The translations under genes were made by a program, and so were the position numbers. The notes beneath the pieces were generated by a model. That model was given only the letters and a program-made list of their open reading frames with translations, ran no database searches and was not told the DNA's origin. A DNA stretch of 64,000 nt, taken from NCBI GenBank assembly GCA_016934715.1, contig JAFGSI010000067.1:29584-93583 (forward strand), read 5' to 3'. The DNA is from Anaerolineales bacterium (GTDB lineage Bacteria; Chloroflexota; Anaerolineae; Anaerolineales; Villigracilaceae). Below are positions 58,907 through 64,000 of this stretch, one piece after another; within the stretch, counting starts at the first letter, position 1; the number at the start of each line of letters is the position of its first letter.

Positions 58907-59743
58907 TCATGATCCCGCTTTTAACCCTGCCTTGACCTTTTGGATCTCCTCTTTGGCAAGCTCTCGCAGGGGCATCCCCCAAGTTACGCTAAGCGGAGCA
59001 CTGGAACCCGAAGTCGAGTTATATTGATCGTCTTCATTGACCTGCAGGGGATCCTTTGCGGCGAACGCCTCTAACGTGGTTAGGCTATTTTCCGTTCCCA
59101 TTGCCCCCAGGATTCGGATGATGGTTTCCCGTAACTTGGGCTCTCCCTCTTTGAACAGTTTGGCGAGGGTCGTATCATGGGTCGGTACGTGCCCATCCAG
59201 CAGGTAATCGATGATTTCCCGTGTGTAGTCAGGGATTTTTCCCCGCTCCACGTGCCCTGCCTGGAGGTTCAGGTTATCCCACCCCGGCTCGTGATTAGCC
59301 TGCTGGATGTTATAGACGATATTCCTGATCCTGTCCTCATCGGTTCTTGTATAGCTGAAACTACCTATCCGATCGACCATGGGCGGGCGAACGTAAGTGT
59401 CAGGAGCTGCCGGGGTACTTGCAGTGGGCACAGGCGCGGCGGCAGGGGATGCACTGGTAGCCTGTGGGGCGGGCGTGACTTTTCGAACGGACAGGCCCCG
59501 CAACGTAGCGATGCCTCCCATCAGTAGCATCACCGCGCCCAGCAGACCCGTAAGTGCGCCAATGCATTGAAATACGCTGTTTTCCCACCTTGGGAGACTC
59601 AACAGTGTAATGGTCAAGAATGCCACCCCGCCAAAATAATAAGGAAGGATTCTCTTCCAGCGTGCCTGGTGGCAGTATTTGCAGACCAGCCATTGTTCCT
59701 TAAGTTTGTTCCCACAGTTTGAGCAGATCGAATGTTCAGCCAT
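58907..59743 (-). CDS. Cassette gene: zinc-ribbon membrane protein
   Basis: A 278-residue protein. It begins with a zinc ribbon, CSNCGNKLKEQWLVCKYCHQ (four Cys, residues 7-25), followed by two transmembrane helices (about 35-55 and 62-82), a Pro/Ala-rich linker (TPAPQATSASPAAAPVPTAS) and a cytoplasmic or extracellular helical domain with HEAT-like repeats (PKLRETIIRILGAMGTENSL). It shares a cassette with the DUF4386-like gene, 45 bases upstream. Function unknown. Confidence 0.72.
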   Translation of the reverse strand: MAEHSICSNCGNKLKEQWLVCKYCHQARWKRILPYYFGGVAFLTITLLSLPRWENSVFQCIGALTGLLGAVMLLMGGIATLRGLSVRKVTPAPQATSASPAAAPVPTASTPAAPDTYVRPPMVDRIGSFSYTRTDEDRIRNIVYNIQQANHEPGWDNLNLQAGHVERGKIPDYTREIIDYLLDGHVPTHDTTLAKLFKEGEPKLRETIIRILGAMGTENSLTTLEAFAAKDPLQVNEDDQYNSTSGSSAPLSVTWGMPLRELAKEEIQKVKAGLKAGS

Positions 59744-59788
59744 TTTTTCTCCTCATAAAACCATGTAAATGTCTATTGGGCGGCCATT

Positions 59789-60511
59789 TTATTGCTTTTC
59801 AACTTTCGAGACGAGCCAGCCGAGTTGGAAAAGCTTTCGGGTGATAAGGGCATACCATATCCATAGAAATATGATGGAAAACAGCAAGATATAGAGGCCA
59901 ATTTGGGGTACATAAAGACCGAGGGCCAGTGCATTTGCCAGAATTCCCATGTAAGCGGTAGTTTTACCGAAAATTTTACTTTGGAGCATGACAATACAGA
60001 TAATTACCAAGGCAACCGAGCCGAGAATCAAAGACAGATGGTAAGCTGTACCTGAGTAGGAAGCCAGCAGCGCCTGCCCTGCTGCGAGGAAAAGCGAGCG
60101 TTGTACATCTGTAATGGCAGTTGCATATTGTTCGCTTAGGGAGTACAGGCTAACGGATGGATTCGATGCGAAGAGACAGGCAATTCCAACAAAGCCAAGC
60201 GCTGTTCCGATAACCATGAAAGACTCATTGGTTTTACGGAGAGCGATATAGAGAGCAAGCAAAATTGGGATTAGAAGAACATTGTCGACGATGTACAGGA
60301 GATCAAGAGACAGAAATCCCAGAAGTGCATTGTTTTGAAACAGGTTGAAATAATCTATGGTCGTGCTGGGAGGTGGCCAGAGCATAAAAACGATCATTTG
60401 AACAATAATAAGCACAGCTGTTACTAAAGCAGCCATCGCGGATACTTTATAGAGCCAATGCCAGTGGGAATGTGTGGCATCGCTATCTGCGAGTTGCATT
60501 GGATTTGACAT
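59789..60511 (-). CDS. Cassette gene: DUF4386-like membrane protein
   Basis: About 240 residues with six or seven transmembrane helices: KVSAMAALVTAVLIIVQMIV, LLYIVDNVLLIPILLALYIAL and AYHLSLILGSVALVIICIVM. The sequence is clearly AT-richer than the chromosomal flanks. The pattern resembles DUF4386 proteins. The frame opens at 60598, but ATG 60511 is preceded by AAGGAG and gives a typical N-terminus; the extra 29 residues begin almost inside attC3. Two genes in one cassette is uncommon. Confidence 0.65.
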   Translation of the reverse strand: MSNPMQLADSDATHSHWHWLYKVSAMAALVTAVLIIVQMIVFMLWPPPSTTIDYFNLFQNNALLGFLSLDLLYIVDNVLLIPILLALYIALRKTNESFMVIGTALGFVGIACLFASNPSVSLYSLSEQYATAITDVQRSLFLAAGQALLASYSGTAYHLSLILGSVALVIICIVMLQSKIFGKTTAYMGILANALALGLYVPQIGLYILLFSIIFLWIWYALITRKLFQLGWLVSKVEKQ

Positions 60512-60620
60512 TTCTTTTCTATCTCCTTCATACTCGAGAATACCCCACGAATCTTGGGTAGGATGGGATGATTCTGATTTGCCTTTTCGATTGGACATTT
60601 CTCAGCGATTGCTTTGGGCT

Positions 60621-60745
60621 GCCCAACGGTAGGGCTCAGGCGCAACGGCGAGGCGGGGGAGACGCCACGATCATTATCGCGCCGCTTCTGGCCGGGTACA
60701 TACCATCAGCGGTGCAGCCGCTGTTGCCTGCAGCCGGTGTTGTTG
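60621..60745 (-). other. attC site 3
   Basis: 125 bases; GCCCAAC at 60621-60627 (R' on the minus strand) and GTTGTTG at 60739-60745 (weak R''). The L boxes are GGCTCAGGCG-like and GCAGCCGG. It is the most divergent of the four whole sites in the middle. Confidence 0.72.
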
Positions 60746-60776
60746 AGCGGGGCTGGCTTTGGCAGGAGCGTCTCTA

Positions 60777-61238
60777 TCACCGATCCGCGCTTCTAGTAAG
60801 CCGCATGATCAGCGCAGCATGATCAGGATAGTGACGCAGAAGGTCCTCCTGGGTGGCGATAGAGAATTGCTCGAATGAGAATGCGGGGGCGCAGACATTG
60901 GTCCCAAAAGCGAAGGGCGTGCCATCAGGGAGTTCGGCTGCTTGCCAGAAACCAGCGGGTACAGAAAGCACCGGACATTCTCCCGCGCCAATGTCGGTAC
61001 CAAGGCAGAGAATGTGATGAGTTCCATCGGGAGCAAGTGTGTGAATCAAAAGGCGGCCTGTGTGGATGAGCCATAACTCCTCGTTGTTGATAACCTTGTG
61101 GAAGGAAGAGAAGGCGCCAGGCAGAAAGAGCCAATGGCCGGAGGAGCGATAATCGTCGCGATGAGTCTCAACGAACTTAGGACCATCGGGATGGTCATAC
61201 CAGTCATAGGCTGCAAGAATATCATCAATGGTAGTCAT
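60777..61238 (-). CDS. Cassette gene: cupin_5 (DUF985) family protein
   Basis: A 153-residue cupin of the DUF985 family. Typical stretches are GHWLFLPGAFSSFHKVINNE (about 33-52, metal-ligand His and Glu), LWLIHTGRLLIHTL and the second barrel motif CPVLSVPAGFWQAAELPDG. These proteins may be sugar epimerase- or oxygenase-like; the enzymology is mostly unknown. It is 31 bases before attC3. Confidence 0.82.
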   Translation of the reverse strand: MTTIDDILAAYDWYDHPDGPKFVETHRDDYRSSGHWLFLPGAFSSFHKVINNEELWLIHTGRLLIHTLAPDGTHHILCLGTDIGAGECPVLSVPAGFWQAAELPDGTPFAFGTNVCAPAFSFEQFSIATQEDLLRHYPDHAALIMRLTRSADR

Positions 61239-61290
61239 TTAAGCACGATCTGCCCCGCCCCTTCGTTGGAGCCGGCGTTACTAGAATGTG
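61239..61290 (-). other. Possible attC remnant
   Basis: GGAGCCGGCGTTACTAG at about 61268-61284 matches the conserved L''/R'' end of the other sites (AGCCGGTGTT) but the partner half is absent. On the far side of the IS110 remnant, CTAATCGGTCGGTGGGC (about 62352) resembles a decayed R'' half. Together they suggest that an attC was damaged by insertion and deletion. Confidence 0.35.
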
Positions 61291-61518
61291 GGCGGGTTGG
61301 GGCGCGGCGGGTGGTATCCTCGGGGTGATCCGTGCCGGGGATGCAACCGGGGCAGGAGCATCAGGGCGGGCCGAAGCAGCCTAAGGGAGCAGGAAGAAAG
61401 CCCGTGTTGTTGCTTGGTCGCCCGGTGGACTCTCGTCTGGGTCTTGTGAACCCGAATCGGTGTGTATCACTGCTGCCCAAAAATCCACGCCCCAACCAAC
61501 GACCAAGGAGAGTGTAGC
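61291..61518 (+). ncRNA. Candidate bridge RNA region of the IS110 element
   Basis: IS110-group elements encode their structured bridge (seeker) RNA in the non-coding left end before the transposase. Here the same place holds 228 bases with several GC-rich self-complementary runs, for example CCGGGGATGCAACCGGGG. No loops could be matched to target or donor sequences by eye. Confidence 0.3.
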
Positions 61519-62178
61519 ATGGAAGAAGGAGAAAAGGCAAGAGGGTTAAGGAACATTGCACTGGACATCCACAAGCATTGTTCGGTGATCGGGGGAGTGA
61601 ACCGGGATGGGGAGGAAGTGATGGAGATGAGCCGGGTGGAGCATGCGGAACTGGAAGACTGGCTGGCAAAGCACCTGCTGCCGAGCGACCGGGTGGTGAT
61701 CGAGTCGACGACGAACGCCTGGCACGTGTACGATCTGCTCGAGCCGTTGGTGACGGAAGTGCAGGTGGCGAACCTGATCAAGGTGAAGCAGATCGCCTGT
61801 GCGCGAGTGAAGACGGACAAGAAGGACACACTGATCCTGGCACGCCTCTTGGCGGCGAACCTGGTGCCGACGGGATGGGTGCCGCCGAAGCGGGTGCGGG
61901 AGCTGCGGCAGTTGGTGTCGCACCGGCGGCGGCTGGCGAACATGCACACGCAGGTGGTGAACCGGATGCACAGCGTGGCGCATCGGCATCACCTGAGCCA
62001 TCCGAAGGGGAAGCGGTTTGATGAGAAAACGACGGGATGGCAGCGGGATGAAAGCCTGTCGCGGCTGGGGATCGGGCACGACTTGAAACGGGTAGCCCTG
62101 AACCCGGAGTTCCCATACCGGTTGGCCAGCGAAGATGATGTCCTGGCGCTCAGGCCGGAATTCGAGCCGCCGGAGTAA
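61519..62178 (+). pseudogene. IS110-family transposase, C-terminally truncated
   Basis: A 219-residue remnant. The N-terminal RuvC-like DEDD domain is whole: Asp in IALDIHKHCSVIGG (about 14), Glu in RVVIESTTNAWHVYDLL (about 61), and the Asp pair in ARVKTDKKDTLILARLL (about 97 and 100). After RMHSVAHRHHLSHP the sequence drifts (ASEDDVLALRPEFEPPE) and ends; the Transposase_20 domain with the catalytic Ser, needed for recombination, is missing. Normal length is 330-420. ATG 61519 follows AAGGAGAG. The element should be immobile by itself. Confidence 0.82.
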
Positions 62179-62281
62179 GCCTCTCTTTGCTCCTGAACAA
62201 GAAAGGAAAACCCCATGGCAAAGATAGTCACGGGGGCAGCGAAGCGTTCCCCAATCAAGAAAAACCATCCTTTGAAAGCAA

Positions 62282-62308
62282 AAACCGGCCGTCTTGCATG
62301 GCCGGTTT
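62282..62308 (-). terminator. Rho-independent terminator of a cassette gene
   Basis: Nine-base-pair stem AAACCGGCC / GGCCGGTTT with a nine-base loop. On the minus strand it is followed by TTTTTGC, about 80 bases after the stop of the membrane-protein gene at 62388. Confidence 0.65.
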
Positions 62309-62387
62309 GAGTCCGCTTTACCCGGTTTTCTCTTCCCCCCTTGACACTGCGGCTAATCGGTCGGTGGGCGGCCGCCAATCCATTAAC

Positions 62388-63245
62388 TCACTTTTTTTCC
62401 TGCACACTCCAGTAAAACACGGCTGCCAAAGCAAGCCCCACCAGGCATAAGAACAGGAACGGAATGGCTTCCATTAGGTTAATTTCCCCATCCTGTATCA
62501 ACGGCATGGCAATCCATGCGGGGACAGTTATGAACATCATCGCTCCATGCGTTATGCTTATCCCCGTAAGCAAATATCCCCACGGAGAGCGTCTCCTGAG
62601 CAAAATACCCGTTGCCAATGCGAGAGGAACAATCAAACCCAAGTCGAGGGCTTGTGTTTCCAGTGTGTTCGTGCCAGCCAGTTCCGCAGGAAATTGGTTG
62701 GGAATCATAATCGACACAATGAGATTAGCCCAAAGTAGGACCAGCGCCACACTGAATACAATCATATAGCCGATAAATAGGCGGTGTGGAAACCGCGCCG
62801 AAATCTGCGTTGGCAAGAGGGATAAATCGATAGCCTGCAAGTTCATGATGAAAGCGACCAGGCTCAGGGAGTAAATCGCTACGTAAACCAAAAAGAGACA
62901 GTTGAAAGACATCATTGTTGCATACATTAAGTAGACATAGAAAAAGTAGCACAACAATCCACCCAACAACAGCCTTCCGCGCAGAGAGTGCCGTCCAGTC
63001 AGATAGATGGCAATGGCTAAGAGAGGCAAACCGAAAAACAAGTTAATCGTATCCCAGATAATTCCTTCGCGGGCCAATGACGCTGGATCATATTGATAAA
63101 GACCATTTCCTTGAAAGGTCGCCATCTCCCCGCGCACGGTCACGTATTCAATGTGAACCCCGGGAGTTCGATAAAAAATGCCAGTTGTGGTTGCTACCAA
63201 TACTAAGAACCCAATAATTGCGTAAAACAGAGTCTTATTTTTCAT
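62388..63245 (-). CDS. Cassette gene: polytopic membrane protein
   Basis: A 285-residue protein with about seven to eight transmembrane helices. The first (LFYAIIGFLVLVATTTGIFY) is followed by an extracellular loop (GVHIEYVTVRGEMATFQGNG) and later helices include LLLGGLLCYFFYVYLMYATM and GLIVPLALATGILLRRRSPW. No family is recognised with confidence. ATG 63245 is preferred; the frame opens earlier, inside attC4. The gene ends with its own terminator at about 62300. Confidence 0.7.
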   Translation of the reverse strand: MKNKTLFYAIIGFLVLVATTTGIFYRTPGVHIEYVTVRGEMATFQGNGLYQYDPASLAREGIIWDTINLFFGLPLLAIAIYLTGRHSLRGRLLLGGLLCYFFYVYLMYATMMSFNCLFLVYVAIYSLSLVAFIMNLQAIDLSLLPTQISARFPHRLFIGYMIVFSVALVLLWANLIVSIMIPNQFPAELAGTNTLETQALDLGLIVPLALATGILLRRRSPWGYLLTGISITHGAMMFITVPAWIAMPLIQDGEINLMEAIPFLFLCLVGLALAAVFYWSVQEKK

Positions 63246-63299
63246 GGATGAATTCCTTCTCCCTATGAAGAGGGCGATGCATAGGTTTTGTCTACTGCT

Positions 63300-63422
63300 G
63301 CCCAACGGATTGGCTCAGCGGCGGGCGGATTGAGCAAGACTCGCCTGGCTTGGAAGCACGATTTTCGGGCAGCGTATCCCTGGGCGGGCGCAGCCCCGCC
63401 CGTCCGCTAGCCGGTGTTAGGC
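63300..63422 (-). other. attC site 4
   Basis: The best-preserved site, 123 bases: R'' GCCTAAC (complement of GTTAGGC, 63416-63422) and R' GTTGGGC (complement of GCCCAAC, 63300-63306). GGCTCAGCGG and CCGCTAGCC pair with an unpaired base, the asymmetry the integrase uses to choose the strand. Confidence 0.88.
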
Positions 63423-63453
63423 CGAAACCTGATTCCTCCACCCACAAATTCTC

Positions 63454-63861
63454 TCATCTTGTGTTATCTTTTGGGGTCACAATCTCAACCAGTTCGAAGT
63501 GGATCGCCACCAGCTCAAAATCGTCAGTCAAATCATTGTCGAGCCAGCAGTGCCGATGCGCTTCTTGAAAGTGTTCAGCACTCTGACATACTTCTCCCAT
63601 CCAGAGTCTCTCTGGAATCTTCCCAAAGAGAACCGGATAGACATCCGTAATCCGGATACGACATCGAAGCTGCTGTTTGAGATCAAAGACGTCTACCAGA
63701 TCACCTGTTTCCAATCCTCCGTCGTCAAATTCGCCATCTGACTCATAATATTCATCCGCTTTACAGACTGTCGCAGTCTTTTTCCCCTCAAGAATCTCCA
63801 CAACCAAACGATCATCATTTTCGTCTTCTCCCCAGAATTGTATTCTCTTGGGTCTGTCCAT
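63454..63861 (-). CDS. Cassette gene: ASCH-domain protein
   Basis: A 135-residue protein with the ASCH fold, related to PUA-type RNA-binding domains. Recognisable are LEGKKTATVCKADEYYESDG (about 24-43), the GDLVDVFDLKQQLRCRIRIT strand pair (about 53-72) and the C-terminal FELVAIHFELVEIV. ASCH proteins are proposed RNA-binding or nucleotide-deaminating regulators; one member hydrolyses acetylcytidine. It lies between attC5 and attC4 and forms one complete cassette. Confidence 0.82.
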   Translation of the reverse strand: MDRPKRIQFWGEDENDDRLVVEILEGKKTATVCKADEYYESDGEFDDGGLETGDLVDVFDLKQQLRCRIRITDVYPVLFGKIPERLWMGEVCQSAEHFQEAHRHCWLDNDLTDDFELVAIHFELVEIVTPKDNTR

Positions 63862-63916
63862 CGATGTATCTCCTTATTCAAATTACCGTGCCTTTCCTTG
63901 CACAGCAATGGAAGCC

Positions 63917-64000
63917 GCCCAACGAATTAAGGGTTGATGCGGCGGGAGGTGTGAAAGTTGAAACAAGGGCGGATGGAGCCGCCGCATCAAACCGAGTTGA
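63917..64000 (-). other. attC site 5, truncated by the window edge
   Basis: GCCCAAC at 63917-63923 and GTTGA at 63996-64000, where the box is cut by the window end. The arms GGTTGATGCGGCGG and CCGCCGCATCAAACC pair with one unpaired T. At about 86 bases it is shorter and of a different type from sites 1-4, which indicates a cassette from another source. Confidence 0.75.

Larger units (their letters stand above)
61291..62200 (+). mobile_element. IS110-family element, truncated (ends approximate)
   Basis: A truncated IS110-type transposase with about 230 bases of upstream non-coding sequence and no flanking inverted repeats, as usual for the IS110 group. It lies between two cassette genes and is oriented against them. 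The exact ends cannot be fixed by eye. Confidence 0.6.
58162..64000 (-). mobile_element. Integron gene-cassette array (continues beyond the window)
   Basis: A run of about 5.8 kb in which leftward genes alternate with attC recombination sites. Four whole sites and one truncated by the window edge share the R boxes GTTRRRY/RYYYAAC and conserved L boxes (AGCCGGTGTT on the plus strand at one end, GGCTCAGCGG at the other). Every attC lies at the 3' side of a leftward gene, which is the cassette order. Base composition is lower in GC and uneven compared with the flanking chromosome. No integrase gene is visible, so this is either the distal part of a chromosomal integron or a cluster of attC sites lacking an integrase. 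Confidence 0.85.

Noticed and set aside
62215..62310. 31-codon ORF after the IS110 transposase
   Set aside because: It has a fair ribosome site but ends inside a minus-strand terminator and matches no family; likely chance.
58150..63430. CRISPR-like regular repeats
   Set aside because: The repeats are about 120 bases, kilobases apart and palindromic at the ends, which fits attC and not CRISPR.

Overview
The window looks like a piece of a GC-rich bacterial chromosome, most probably a free-living carbohydrate-degrading member of the Chloroflexota (Anaerolineae-like). This is inferred from gene content: a prokaryotic translin homologue beside ssb and a DUF3467 gene, uronate and beta-glucan catabolism, lipoprotein-rich hypothetical genes, and -10 boxes placed so close to start codons that several mRNAs should be leaderless. 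No rRNA, tRNA or CRISPR was found. Taxonomy was not tested by any search.

Region 1 (1-13141, all +) is one long uronate/pectin operon. It holds the end of a GH28 polygalacturonase, a KDG-type sugar kinase, a FAH-family hydrolase, KDPG aldolase, an IolB/KduI-family isomerase, KduD, UxaC, the tagaturonate epimerase UxaE, an SDR-type mannonate oxidoreductase, a LarA-like nickel-dependent epimerase, a BASS-type transporter, 6-phosphogluconate dehydrogenase and a second PfkB kinase. Mannonate dehydratase (UxuA) is absent. The order suggests an alternative route: galacturonate, tagaturonate, fructuronate, mannonate, gluconate (by the LarA homologue), 6-phosphogluconate, ribulose-5-phosphate.

Region 2 (13142-32599) is mixed. 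It contains a leftward cytochrome b561/MscS operon, an EamA protein, a phosphodiesterase, an ECF sigma factor with its membrane partner, an ssb-DUF3467-translin-membrane protein operon, a decayed 850-bp patch, a very large acyl-CoA dehydratase activase-like protein, a two-gene signalling operon with unusual receiver domains, a GH13 glucosidase and a GT39-like membrane protein.

Region 3 (32600-47408) is a beta-glucan utilisation locus. A LacI regulator sits behind a sigma70 promoter with two perfect operators. Downstream are an ABC sugar importer without its ATPase, a GH16 lipoprotein, two inverting glycoside phosphorylases, an aldo/keto reductase, a cupin and a GH26 enzyme. Laminarin-type beta-1,3-glucan cleaved outside and phosphorolysed inside is the simplest reading.

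Region 4 (47409-58021) carries housekeeping and lineage-specific genes: a methyltransferase-like protein with an eroded catalytic motif, homocysteine methyltransferase, TPR and lipoprotein genes, rsmG, DUF4349, a metallophosphoesterase and coaBC.

Region 5 (58162-64000) is the most striking. It is an integron gene-cassette array read leftwards: four complete attC sites, one attC cut by the window end and decayed remnants, separating short, mostly promoterless, lower-GC genes of unknown function. A truncated IS110-family transposase lies inside the array. No integrase is in the window; cassette polarity predicts it, if it exists, to the right of 64000.
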